Source: Massospora cicadina
Taxonomy: Eukaryota; Entomophthoromycota; Entomophthoromycetes; Entomophthorales; Entomophthoraceae
NCBI GenBank assembly: GCA_022478985.1
Contig: JAKSZP010000129.1
Span: 119,905 to 183,904, forward strand
Reading direction: 5' to 3'
DNA length: 64,000 bases
Shown one piece after another: positions 20,196 to 31,624 of this stretch. Numbering within the stretch: position 1 is the stretch's first letter; each line of letters begins with the position of its first letter. Position numbers and translations under genes: made by a program. Under the pieces are notes generated by a model that was not told the origin of the DNA, ran no database searches, and saw only the letters and a list, made by a program, of their open reading frames with translations.

Positions 20196-23100
20196 AAATA
20201 ATCAAATCTTTTTCCATTTTTTAATTTACTCCTTTTTTCCGTTTTCATCCTTTTTTCTTTTTTCTTCTTTTTTCTATATATAATTGATAATTTTTTTCAT
20301 GCTCAAGAGGTTAGCATATATCCTTAAAATTCATGTTACTAGGTAATATCAACCCATTTAGCTTGAAAACTCATAAGATACTATATCATACATCAGAATC
20401 AAGTGAGCATACTCTGTTATTTAGTTTCTTTCTATATGTACTGGTTTATCCAATAATTTGGTAACGTCACCTGAATTTTTCCATGATCTAAGTTTAAAAT
20501 CCAAATGTGACGCATAGTTTGGTTCTATCTTTCCTCCAGTGTGCATGTACTTTGGCGTAAAGTTGATTAGATATTTCTAACATGAGTCAAGTTCTAATAA
20601 TGTACTGCTTTTATATTTAACAACTATTTTCTTTTGTGCCCTCAAAGGAATTCCGCGGCACTCTTCAAATCAATCAGTCAGGTTTCATGAATGGTGTCTA
20701 GAACGGAAAAACTCTATTGAGATGATCCCATTCTCATATACCAGAGGGATAAAAGTATTTCTCTTGATTTGGGGGTCTTTGTTTTGGTTATAGAATGGTG
20801 GTAACATTACACTATATTTCAGGTGTATTTCTGTAAAATCACCAAACCCCATATTTTTTGCATGAATTCTGTGCCAAAATAAAAACTTATATTTATGTTT
20901 TGATAAAACAATTTGATGCTGTGAGAATTAAGGATACACGTACAAAGGCAAAGTACTAAATGTTCATTTATATTTGGTGGTTTGTAGGCCAACAGTTCCA
21001 TAACCCTTTTAGTAGACCAGATCTAACGTGAGTCTTAATTTCTCCACCAACTTCATAGAAATAATGTTTTTGGAGCCCCACTGTTAATGATTACTCTAAC
21101 CTTTATTTGAATTACCAGTATATCTGAATATGTATAATTTAATCCCTGCGTAATATTACTCTATAGTAGAAATAATGACACTATTCACTAAATTAAGAGT
21201 TCGCATAAGTTGCTCAGTTGTATTTGGGAATTTCCATCTAATGGTAGCCTTGAGATTTTGTTATTCTTCAAGGTGAGATTTTCCCGCATTCATTTTTGTT
21301 TTTATACCCTAGGGTTGCTTCACATAGGTACTCATTACTTCTCCAGTGTTTTTGATCTCATGCACCTTAGATTTTAAACAAGTAACTACATGCACTACCA
21401 TACTCAATACTTGATATATCAAGGATTTGGGTTCATCACTGTTATTATATGGTTTGATCAATCATTGTTTTTTGACTCAAGTTTCAGATTATCAATCCAA
21501 AGTTGAACGCCTTGGAATTTTCAGCCAAGGTCAGTTTAGCATTAGGGTTGTGCCATCCCAGGCCATTCTATAGCTTAAAATAACCTAAAGAATGGCCTGA
21601 GGACCAAAGGGAAACCTTGAAAGGTTGAGCTAGCGCCATTCCAAAGCCTAGTTTGGATTTTTGCAGCTTCCACGGCTGTTTAGGCCCTATGCTTTAACTG
21701 AATTTCTGCAGTGCAGCAAGGTTTTTCTGCGTGAACAAAACTTTGAACTTTTAAGGCATAGGCCCTCCCCAGTTGTACTGTATTTTTCTTATTTGAAGTT
21801 GCAACACCAAAAATTACTAGGAATTACCTTATTCATAATTTTAATAAGTTAGATAAATATAAAAGATTACTTTTGGGTTTACATCCTTACTTACCTGTCA
21901 TTATTTTTCCAAATTTTCAAAAATTCCCTATATTTAAAGGTTAAAGATGAATTGATAGCACCCAACTATAACAACTTACCTCTGTAATCCAACTTTTGTA
22001 ATCTCTTTCATCAGCAATTGGCAAAGTCAGATGTAAGGCATCTGATGAACAGAATCTGGTTGGTCCCATTTTGAGACAGCCATCATTAAAGAAATACGCT
22101 ACATCAAAGCTGACTTGTTGTTCTACTAGAGGGCTTATAAGTTAAGCATGATTGGAAAAAGACTGTCCTTTGTCTATTCTTAAGGAGCTTTTCCCACTAA
22201 GGTACTTGATTATTGTTAGGTATTACCAAAAATTTTGCTTATTTGGCTCTGCAGTTTTTTTAAAAATTTTCCCTTATCTTCTGCACATAAACCAAGTGGA
22301 TTAATTTTCTATTTCAGTCAATTTGGGTGTTACAAACAAAATTTTAGTGAATCTGGAACTTGCCACTGCTCTGTTATAATCAGTAAACTTTACTATATAT
22401 GCATGGAACCGCCTGTCTTGGAAAATTGGCTTCTTTTGTTTGGGGCATCAAATGTTGCACACAAGTTTGTAAAAACTTTACCATATGTGATGTTTTAGTA
22501 CTTTGAATTCCTAACTGAAACAATATTCAGATGCAGATCTTTATAAAGATGAAGTTCCAATTTTATTGCTATATGTGTATTAAAATCATTAAAGATCCTG
22601 CCCTGGTGAGTATCTGAGCTTCTTGGTAAATCATGTCATCAAAGGAATTGATGTTTTCATCTTTTCAAAAATGATGTCATAAAGCTTTGTTCTAGTTGGC
22701 GATGCGTTCAGGGCTACCAAGTTCAATAATAATGACATTATTTGCCTCCATGTAAAGACATTTTGACTTTCCAAATCCATACAGTTGGTCACAATGATAG
22801 CTTTTTGACAATCCTCATTTCCTACCATGGTCTTCTCAAAAGTTTGAAAATTACAGGAGCATTATTCTTTTGAACTTTAAGCAATTTAATAATTGGCCTA
22901 AATTTTCCAGCTGTAAGGGTATTGTTGCCGCTTTAGAACATATGATTTGGAATGGTAGTTAATATGTTAAATTTTTTTATTCCTTCACAAGTAGCTTTAA
23001 TATTATTAATTTTAAATGAGGTGCTATCAGATATTTTAGTTCCATCATCATCTTATTTGCAACGTCTTGTGCTTTTCCCAAATTCAGATAAACATACTGT

Positions 23101-23900
23101 AAATTTCTTTTATACCTTTAGGTTAGACTTCCATATTTTTTGACTTCTGGTTTTTAAGGCGCGCTTTGTCTAATGCTTTAGTCAGGTAAGATATTTCTTA
23201 AAAAATTTTCTAAAAGTTTAACAAGACAAATTTATGCTTTTGCACATCAGCAAGTTCGTTATGAACCCAAGCCTCAAACTTGTCATTGCTTTCCACCAAT
23301 AATTGACTCACCAACATTATTTGGACTATTTGCCATGAACTAACTTGGCTCAGGTGCCCCCTAAAGTGAGTACCACTTATTAAAAAGTATTGACTGCACA
23401 GGTTTTCAGGGGTTTCAATATTTTTTTAGCCTAACTGTTTTGACATCGTAAGCGTGTCTTGAGCCACTAATGGTTCAGGAAAAATGTGACCTTGTTGATA
23501 AAATATACATAGGCAACCATTGCTATGATAAATTGAAATAAATATTAGAAAGACTTGTAACCAAGAAAAAAGTATTTTATTGAAAAATTATTGGGGTATT
23601 TAAATCATGACTTGAAATTATTTATCCATTATTGATTCTCCTCAGCAATAATTTCCAGAATATAAATGTAATGCTCAAAAGATATAATTGATTTTCCTGA
23701 TACTATAAAAAAATTTGGGCGTTGAAATACCTAATAATAATTGAACGATCAAAAAGAGGAGCCTAATCAGAACTTATTATGAAAGTCTAAACACATTGAA
23801 ACTAGCTAAAACAATTGGCAACTGTGGCAACTAAAAAACACTAGTTTCAGAATCTATTTAAAACTCTGGTTAAATTTCCAACATACATCAATTAACTTCC
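20196..23900. other. A+T-rich DNA without recognisable genes
   Basis: Short ORFs (60-87 residues) occur on both strands, but none has recognisable motifs or extended composition typical of coding DNA. A pyrimidine-rich tract spans about 20206-20276 (runs of T and C broken by single purines). A hairpin cluster at 21510-21766 is listed separately. Confidence 0.5.
21510..21766. repeat. Cluster of short inverted repeats
   Basis: Four hairpins follow one another: CCTTGG/CCAAGG (21510-21530); CAGGCCATTCTATAG pairing with CTAAAGAATGGCCTG (21559-21599, 14 of 15 bases, 11-base loop); AACC/GGTT (21613-21626); CCAAA/TTTGG (21641-21656). A longer pair follows, AGGCCCTATGCTTTA (about 21683-21697) with TAAGGCATAGGCCCT (about 21749-21763). 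No coding sequence explains it. It may be a foldback element or a structured RNA. Confidence 0.55.
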
Positions 23901-23929
23901 ACTGAACTGATTAACCAAAAAAAGAATAC

Positions 23930-25800
23930 CAGATGCCACTAATTGTAGGATTTTTAAAGCCTTTAAGCGCACAGAATTTCACCAATATTGATTTGTGCTC
24001 TGAATACCACCAACTGGAGTTAGAAGAAGAAACTAATCTAAAAACAGCACTCATCACCAAAATTGGATAATTTTTATACACTGAAATGCATTTTGGTATT
24101 ACCAAAGCATCTTGAGCAACCCAAAAAGTTATGAATGAGTTATTGAAAGATTATTAAATCAGTGTGTCACTGTCTAACTTTATTAATCACTTTCTTTTCA
24201 GTCAACTATCCACAACACCTCCAGGAACAAGAAGCAGTAGTCCAGCAATTTAAAGATGCAAACCTTGGAATTAATGAGTCAATTTAATGCTCTGCACTAT
24301 GGAGATGAAGCTGCTAGGACACATCATCTCAACAGAAGGAAAGTAATGACCCCTATAAGATGGAAGCAATTTCACTTGGCCAGTCCCAAAAATGCAGCTG
24401 AACTCCTGAGCTTCCTGGGACCTATTAACTATACCAATTTTTTTACAAACTTTAGTATGGTAGCAGCCCCACTTTACCAACTACAGAAGATAGAACCCCC
24501 TAGTAATTCCTCAACAGCCTCACAGAGTTTCATCAATCTAATGAAAGCCCAAGTCAAAGCTCATATCTGATTTTACCCCTCTTTAAATATGTAGTTCAGG
24601 GTGTTCATGGTGCTAGTGAATCAGCCTTTGGGGCTATGCTCGCTCAGTTATTGAAATATAAGTATTTACCTGTCAAAAGTGTTTCCAGGAAACTTTCCCC
24701 AGTGAGATGCAACTTCTTGACATATGAGAAAGACATCCTGGCGGTAGTATTTGTCCTTTAGAAATTCAGGTAAAATCCGTTAGATCAGAAGGTCACTGCA
24801 TATAAAACAATTTAGTGGTGAGCTTTTTGTTAAACAAATCAATCCTGAATAGATGCTGAGAACGCTTGCAGTATGAACTAATGGACTTTGACTTAAAGAT
24901 TTGTTCATATTTCTGGATGGCTCAATATGGTGGCAGATGGGTTATTGTGATTTCACATACAACCCAGCATGTGTAGCAATATTTCATATATGGCGAGATC
25001 AATCTTAAGGAATAGTTTTACAGATATAGAAGTTATTGGAAGACTTTGAAGTTCTAAATGATATACAAATTTAACTTTGTTCAAAAAAAGTGATTAAAAT
25101 TTTTAACCTTTGAAGGTCACCTATATGTAGTACAAAAGGATCAGTTGCTCAGGTGGTTCCAAGAAATCAATGAATGCAGCATATAAAAAAAGAGTACAAT
25201 AATGCTGGACATTTGTGAGCACACGCCTGGTTGAGACTTTTTGCAGTATACTGGTTGCCAAAAGCCTACATTGAAGCCAACAACTATATAGCCAAATGCC
25301 GTGGCTGCGAAATCTTCACTAACCAGGTGTCCAGATACCCATGAACCCTATAGTGACACCCAGACTATATAAGATGTGAGGCTTTGACTTCATATGATCT
25401 CTGAGAGGACAATAGATGGGTTAAAGAATATCTTAGTAGCTGCCAAATACTGCTCTTCTGGCTTGTCATCAAGACTGTTCCCCAGGATTGTACAGCCACC
25501 ATAGATCAGTTTTTATATCAAGAGATATCTTCTACTTATAGACCACTTTGATGTATCTTGACTGACTGGGTATTTTATTTCAATAGTAAGCTGATTGAGG
25601 GGATTATGGCTCAGGTATGCACCTAGTACACCATGATCCATCATATAACCTCATTTTAAGAGTTTGACAAAATGGATGAATCAACCCCTGATATCTCTAA
25701 AACAGAGTATCACCTATAACCCTGATAAATGATCCAAACGCTTACTGCCATTCTATGGGCATACTGAACTAAGTTCCACAGCACTACCAAATATACACTG
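23930..25800 (+). pseudogene. Element G: gypsy RT, RNase H and integrase remnant, split by element C
   Basis: RT text starts near 23938: NFTNIDLCSEYHQLELEEE, then TNLKTALITKIG and TEMHFGITKAS, matching gypsy FTKLDLxSGYHQIxLxEExxxKTAF and the MPFGLxNAP box. RNase H-connection text follows at 24360-24570 (AELLSFLGPINYTNFFTNFS). Integrase reaches TAILWAY then TKFHSTTKYT at about 25740-25797, the ALWAYRTxxxxxTGxTP box, and stops abruptly where the LTR of element C begins. The missing continuation, YELLFGVKI, is at 44,643 and after. No protease, gag or LTR was found for G, so it is 5'-truncated. Confidence 0.75.
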
Positions 25801-26154
25801 TTATTGAACAACTAGGTATATGACTAGTTATTAAGAATATTTCAGTGGCTAATAGTCCAAATATCATTAAAGAACCTCAGTCTAATCTTTGGTGGGATCA
25901 TTCAAATGGAGTAATTATTTTACTCTTAGCAATCAGCCAAATATCTCAGATCAATCTGATGAGGTTACTTTGAACCTCCAGCATTAAAGTGAAATGAATT
26001 GAAAGCCCGCCCATTCATCAACTTGAATTTAGTGCAATCTCCTAGTAGAAATAATTACCTTTTATAGACCTAAAGGAAGATCTGAAGGATTAAATTTAAA
26101 ATCCACCAATCTCACCTAGGACATCCAATAATTGGATAAGATTAAATATTATCA
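25801..26154 (+). repeat. 5' LTR of C, first half
   Basis: It matches 37646 onward of the 3' LTR: TAATAGTCCAAATAT, then the shared run CATCAACTTGAATTTAGTG and AATCCACCAATC. It ends where element B begins (TGTAGG at 26155). Confidence 0.75.
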
Positions 26155-26901
26155 TGTAGGAATCCAGCTCAGTTACACTCGCTTTGTGCTACGCTGCTGG
26201 ATCCCACAAAGGATTTAATGATTTATAAGATAAATATAAAAATTGCTTTTATAATTCCTTAATGTAAGCGCGGAGGTAAAAATGAAAAGTGATACTTTCC
26301 AATTTTTGACAATTAATATTTATACTGATTTTGAAGGTCGAAGGAATTTGGGGATAGTTCTATAATAGTGCAGCGCATTCCAAACTAGGAAATATGTGAA
26401 ACTCTTCTATAAGATCGCGGGAGAGGTGAGTTACTGTTTAGAAATCAGAAATTGGGGTTCTGGGGCAGGATATACCCATGCAGCAAGGTTTTGATGTACC
26501 GCAACCAATCACTGCTAGAGAAACTATCTTTAAATTGGGGGACCTCAGCCACGCCTATAAAAGGGGGTGGCCCCCGCATAGGTGTTGTGAAGGACTTGGT
26601 AATAGTTGGGGGAAAGCCTTCCGCTGGTTGCCCCAAAGTCACTGTGCAATTGGCGAAATTTTAATCAGTTGATTTTAAAGATATTGTCCATGTGGGTTTC
26701 AAACTAATGTTACCCCGGTTAAAGGGGTTCTAATGAGAATTGGCCAGGCTCTTTTAGCCTATCTCTCCAAAAACTTTTGGTATCATTAGAATTGCTCATA
26801 GTTGCATCAGATAATTGCAAATGGCTGACATTTCCCTTTTTTAGCTGAACTTACCTAAAACTTTCTTATTTTTCAGCTGCAAAGGCAAATGTCTGACGTC
26901 A
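26155..26901 (-). repeat. 3' LTR of element B
   Basis: Pairs with 31625-32373. It contains the block GCCACGCCTATAAAAGGGGG (about 26551-26570), shared with the right LTR and with element H. A purine tract on the minus strand (TGAAGGGGG, 26902-26910) adjoins it, as a polypurine tract should. Confidence 0.9.
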
Positions 26902-27360
26902 CCCCCTTCAAGAATGTTGGGAGGCGAGTAGGGCCGGAGGAAACGGCCATGAACACAATTAATGGTAATAATGGTAGCTAGCGACTTAAATGAATATTCA
27001 TTTCTCTCTTGAATGTGATAGTGAAGGGACCCTCCCAAGTTGTTTCAAGCTTACTGCTTCTAGGAGTGTTGCGGTTATGGTAACATAATACCATGTTGGG
27101 CACTTGGAATGTAGGCAGGGGGTTCTGAGCTCATTTGCCGCCTGGCCTTCTTTAGTCACAGTTTATGCTAAATTGGTCATTGCCTCAGATTGATGTTGGA
27201 TGATGCGCTGAGCCAATCTTCTCATGACCTTCTTGGTTTTCTCAATTCTAGAGGAAAATACATCTTTGACTAAGAGGGCAGGTAGCCCTGGTTCCCGCCC
27301 ATACAAGACATGGAAAGGGGACATTTTCAAAACCCAGTGATAACTGATTTGGTAGCCATA
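26841..27360 (-). pseudogene. End of pol of element B, running into the LTR
   Basis: The ORF at 26841-27038 ends with INCVHGRFLRPYSPPNILEG then GDVRHLPLQLKNK. The integrase tail crosses the polypurine tract and continues about 20 residues into the LTR. The same GGDVRHLP sequence at the same place is found in element H. The part at 27040-27360 holds worn integrase C-terminal text. Confidence 0.65.
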
Positions 27361-28262
27361 AGAGCACTGGGTAGGAATTGATCCCAGTGAAGTGGATCGG
27401 AGGAGGCCATTTTCTGAAGAATAGAAACCAATGTCACATTTGCTCTTTCCACGGTCCCATTTGTGGAGGGGTTATATGGATCCAAGAAGAGCTGTTGTGC
27501 TCCCATGGATGTGGCCTGGATTTTGACTATTCTGGAGGTGAAGTTTTTACCATTGTCTCAGAGTATTACTTGGGGGCACCCATGACGTGTTAAAAAGTGT
27601 TGAAGTAAAAAGGTGGCGGTGGCCTAGGCAGTTTGGGCAGGAAAATCCACTTCTTCCACCCACTTGGTGAGATGGTCGATAGCTACTAGGATAAATTTGT
27701 TTCCATTAGTAGACTGAGGAAGGGGACCTACATCATCCAAACTAATGGTGTGAAATGGTTGTTGAGGGGTAGTAGGTTGATACGTATCTAGTCTTGAAAC
27801 TGGATTGTTTCTTACATGTAGGCAAGCTTCCAAGAAGTCAACAATATCTTTCATCATTTCATTGCAATATCATTAATCCTTGATCGACTCATAAGTTTTC
27901 TTGGCTCCTCCATGACCTGTGGTAAAATAAGCTTCCAGGATAGCAGGTACACGTTCGGATGACTGAAGGTAAGGCAACCAATTTGTGCCAACCTGCTTAT
28001 ATAGCTTCCCATTTTTCACTTTTGTGTTATGGGAGTGCCAGGCTAGCATCTTCTGGACAGGCTCATCTACATCCTCCCATTCATTTGGGGTCATTAGATG
28101 AATGTGTGACTTTTCCGCAACACTGTTATCTAAGTGGAGGACAGGCAGTTGGGTCAACTCATCAACATTCAAGTGACGTGTTCCAGCACAGTGATAGATT
28201 TTCATATCATAAGGCTGGAGCTTTAGAGCATAACGAGATAACCTTATAGTAGGAACTTTCAA
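27361..28262 (-). pseudogene. Integrase remnant, element B
   Basis: ORF 27873-28262 starts with the end of the RNase H/tether region (LKLQPYDMKIYHCAGTRHLN then VDELTQLPVLHLD) and continues with LPYLQSSERVPAILEAYFTT and GHGGAKKTYESIKD, the H2C2 zinc domain. Its cysteine pair follows as EACLHVRNN, where the usual CxxC second Cys is lost. ORF 27624-27857 holds the core start, PFHTISLDDVGPLPQSTNGN then ILVAIDHLTKWVEEV, with the first catalytic Asp. The second Asp lies near 27555 in broken frame (GNNGKNF on the minus strand, where D-NGKNF is usual). Confidence 0.8.
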
Positions 28263-28620
28263 GTTTCTGCAACCACTTTAGGGATTCATGGTACATAATT
28301 ACAGTGAATATGGTCCCATATAGAAAAGGGCGGTTGTGCTTGACAGCTAACAGAACAGCAAAGCACTCTTTCTCTACTAAACTTTAGTTGCGTTCCGCCT
28401 TTGACAGCATCTTGCTCAAATAGGAAACAGGATGATATACACCGTGTTCATTGAGTTGGGCTAGAATGGCCCCAACAGCATAGTCCGGAGGCATCAGTGA
28501 ATAAGATGAAGGGTCTATTATAATCAGGATGCTGCAGGATAGGAGGTTGCTGTAGCAGTTGCTTCATTGTTTCAAAAGCGGCCTTTTGTTCAGCACTCCA
28601 GTAAAAAGGGGTATTCTTGG
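28263..28620 (-). pseudogene. RNase H remnant, element B
   Basis: Between RT and the tether the minus strand carries RNase H text in several frames: around 28480-28530 the DAS region (TDASGLCCWGHSSPT-like, with the frame shifted), and around 28330-28430 the YPVSYLSKMLSKAERN-like run with the catalytic Glu (EKECFAVLLAVKHNRPF). The order and spacing match elements C and H. Confidence 0.6.
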
Positions 28621-29180
28621 TTAGTATCCGGACAAGGGGCTCACTGAGTTGAGCGAACTTAGGGATGAACTGATGGTAATACCCATCATCACTAAAAATA
28701 CCTGAATATCCTGTAATTTTTTAGGGGGCGGCATTTTTGAGATGGCTTTGACCTTGTCCTGCACGGGCTTAATACCTTCTTGTGAAATGGAGTGGCCAAG
28801 GAAAGCCAATTTTCTTTGGAAGAAGGAACACTTTGAGGGCTTCAACTTTATGTTAGACTGACGTAACTGTTGAAACACCTCCTTCTAGTGAGCAAGATGT
28901 TTGTTGAAGGTTTTGGAGAACACCATGATGTCATCAAGATAGAAATGACACAAGTTAACTCGAGGTCCTGCAAGATGTTTTTAATCACATGCTGGAAAGA
29001 GCTAGATGCATTACACAACCCTTGAGGTAATCGTGTGGGTTGAAAGAGACCTTCACTACAATTAAGAGCACATTTCTCCTGATCTTGAGGAGAAAGTTCT
29101 TTCTGCCAATAGCCACTGGCCAAGTCCATGGTGGAGAAGAATTTAGAGCCAGAGAGTTGGGCCAGGGCGTCATCAATGCG
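28621..29180 (-). pseudogene. Reverse transcriptase remnant, element B
   Basis: ORF 28848-29129 has MDLASGYWQKELSPQDQEKC, GLFQPTRLPQGLCNASSSFQ and ILQDLELTC. A frameshift follows; the next frame gives CHFYLDDIMVF with both catalytic aspartates present (about 28920-28950). ORF 28621-28878 then gives MFQQLRQSNIKLKPSKCSFF and LAFLGHSISQEGIKPV, the RT thumb/connection, and LQDIQVFLVMMG. The DYRKLN region lies further right (29220-29280), worn. Confidence 0.85.
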
Positions 29181-29518
29181 AGGGATAGGATTGCTATCCT
29201 TCTTAGTGAGGGTATTTTACCTATGGTAATCCATGACTATACAATGACCTCCATTCTTATTTTTAATTATTAAGAAGGTGAAGACCAAGTGCTTTGTGAA
29301 GGAACAAGTAACTCCGCGTCTAATAACTGCTGGAGCTCCGTCCTCATCTGTTGTTCCTCCACCTTTGACTTACAATAAGGTTTGGACATTATTTGCCAGG
29401 CATCACCCACATCAATGGAGTGGCGCCAGCCTTCATGTGGCCATATTCAGTTTCCAATTTGAAGAATATGTCACTGTATTCTTCTAACAAGGTATGAACT
29501 TTTCCAGCTCCTCTGGTG

Positions 29519-29820
29519 TTAGCTTATCCGAAATATGAACATTGGGCAAGGTGCACACCATGTTGTCCATGGGTAAGCCCAAATCTGACATAGAGCCAAC
29601 AGATTGTTTATGTTATTGTCTCTTAATGGGAGTAGGAAATCTCTGCCAATCTCCTGGTGTTTACGTATGATCATGTATTTTCCGGTGAGGTTCCCTAGAA
29701 GAATGGTAATTGGCCTTTGATAAGCGGGGTCTAGTATCCCAGGAAAAACACAAGGCTTCAAGGTACCAACACCTTCAATGCTTATGAGGTGCAACAACTA
29801 ATGATGAGGGATTTGAAGCG
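29519..29820 (-). pseudogene. Linker between protease and RT, element B
   Basis: This fragment reads GILDPAYQRPITILLGNLTG then KYMIIRKHQEIG. The same text occurs in element C near 34,840-34,930 (LDPVYQRPISILFGNLTN). It is a conserved spacer between protease and RT in this gypsy group. I know of no function for it beyond polyprotein linkage. Confidence 0.6.
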
Positions 29821-29979
29821 TAATTTTTAGTGTTAACCACTCTTTGTTCACCAGGCTTAATCAAGACCTCATCTGCAGCGTAGAAAGGGATACCATCCCC
29901 AGAATCCACTGAATCAGGTAATTTCTTTGTGTTGCACCAGGATGTGGAGTATGGAAAGGTTTTAGCTGAAAGGGGGTAT

Positions 29980-30400
29980 TCAATCAGGCAAGAGTATTCG
30001 TGCTTGTTGGATTTTTTTGGATAAGAATAAAGGGACTTTGTAGTTGAGTAGTGAGAGGATCCCTTGCTTCATGTTAATTATTCCTTCATATTCAATCATA
30101 AATTGAGTGCCAATGAGCATATCATATGCGTTGTTATCCAAAGCCACAGCAGGGTCTGATAGTATAATATTCCAAATTCGAATGGGAAGGGAAGAGTATG
30201 CCCCAATAGTAACGGGTATTGTTGGGACAAGAGGTTCCAAACTTTTGCGTGTACTCCAAATCAGGCGCTAAATTTATTTCCTTAATGAGCTTAGAGGAGA
30301 TCACTTTGACTGGGGAGCCAGTGTCCAAGATAGCTAGTATTTGGACCTTTTGTATGGCCACTTCAACCTTAGTGAGCGTTCCTCCAAATTTAGGTGCCAA
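29980..30400 (-). pseudogene. Aspartic protease remnant, element B
   Basis: ORF 30134-30400 has TKVEVAIQKVQILAILDTGS then PVKVISSKLIKEINLAPD, with the D-T-G-S active site. After one frameshift near 30235, ORF 29980-30240 continues with IGAYSSLPIRIWNIILSDPA and VALDNNAYDMLIGTQFMIEY, the conserved second half. It lies between gag (right) and the protease-RT linker (left). Confidence 0.85.
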
Positions 30401-30559
30401 AGCTAAGACCTCCTTGAGCTGGAAGGTGAAGATTAGATTTCTTGCGGTCTCAGGGGTATTTATCCATGATGGATTTTATGGAATGAACCCTCTGAAGAGG
30501 GCGAATCAAGCCAGCTAAGAATTGGTCATCATCACTGGCAGTATCAATCACTTTTGACA

Positions 30560-31600
30560 CCCTAGAATTTGACTGAGGTACGTCTCCTCAGGTATGGTGG
30601 TCTCGTCTACTCCTCCAGAATTCAAATGATCAGGCACTTCTACTTCTGCGAGGGCTCCCAATATGTAGTAACCAACGTCTTCATAACCCCTCAGATTCCT
30701 CCTCAAGAGTATTCGAAACAACAGGCAAGGCAGCGATTGAGGTATGGGGGATGGCTACAGAAGTTTATGTAGCCTTAGGAGAAACATTTTCCAGCTTTGC
30801 TGGAAGGTAAGGCAAAGAGGCGTTAGTGAGCTTGTGCGGGCGTATGGTTGTTACAACCTTACAAGGCTCTGATTCATTAGAAGGAGTGATAACCTTTTTA
30901 AGTCGCACTGAGGGAGCAGGTTTTGTAGGGAGGATGGGCACAGGTGAACGCACTCCAAACCGCTTAACAAGCGGTAGCTCCTCAATGGTGGGAGCTATAG
31001 ATTTCACTTCAGCGTCATTTGTGTTAGCCCATAATTGAGTTCAGCCACTTTGAACAAAGTTTCTTTAGTGTCGCAGAGATTTTTGAAGTGGCGTTTCACT
31101 GAGATGATGTGTCAGGCTAGAGAGTGTCGAGAGGCTAGCCCATGTAACAGGGCGGCGACAGCATCATCAAGGGTAAGCATGTTAGAGGTAGTCAACCTTT
31201 GCGCAGTGAGGTAAAATCATTCAGCAAAGGCAATGTTTGATTAACCTTCCAACATACTAAGGCGCATAAAGGCCTGTATTTCCCTGTGTAGACTCTGTTT
31301 GGATCTGAATTCAGCCAGAAGAGCTTCCTTCACCTCTTCCCAAGTGTATGAAGGGTTCAGGTTAGGGACTATCATCTCTTGCACTTAACGACTTAAACAA
31401 GAAAGGATGTGTCGCACTTTTTGCTTGTCTGTGGTGCCATCCATAGCGGCTTCATAAACGTATAAGAAGATAGCAATGCTCCCTTCACCAGGGGTGAACT
31501 TGTCCTTAATGGGGAGTTTGTAAGGGCGATGTTCAAGCTCCTCAAGGCGGGACAAAGCGCTGGTTAGTTGCTTTTCAAGAGAACGAGTTTGGTGTACAGT
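30560..31600 (-). pseudogene. Gag remnant, element B
   Basis: The minus strand near 31,450-31,530 reads RPYKLPIKDKFTPGEGSIAI then FLYVYEAAMDG, and near 31,300-31,390 VPNLNPSYTWEEVKEALLAE then FRSKQSLHREIQAFM. The FTPGEG(S/K)IAxFLY run recurs in element F and, shortened, in L, and marks the Gag core of this group. A Pro/Thr-rich 80-residue ORF (30765-31007) lies towards protease. Stops break the chain. Confidence 0.7.
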
Positions 31601-31603
31601 GAT

Positions 31604-31621
31604 CCCCTGTAGTGAGCATTA
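31604..31621 (-). other. Primer-binding site of element B (worn)
   Basis: The minus strand reads TAATGCTCACTACAGGGG, the motif shared with A, C, F, L and I, with TGG changed to TAA. It starts three bases inside the LTR end. Confidence 0.65.
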
Positions 31622-31624
31622 TTT

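Noticed and set aside
22235..22498. An 87-residue ORF in the gap before element G
   Set aside because: No recognisable motif, no neighbours in a gene-like arrangement, and composition like the surrounding A+T-rich DNA.
26555..26566. TATAAAAG on the plus strand as a promoter of a host gene
   Set aside because: It lies in a repeated LTR block and no host coding sequence follows.
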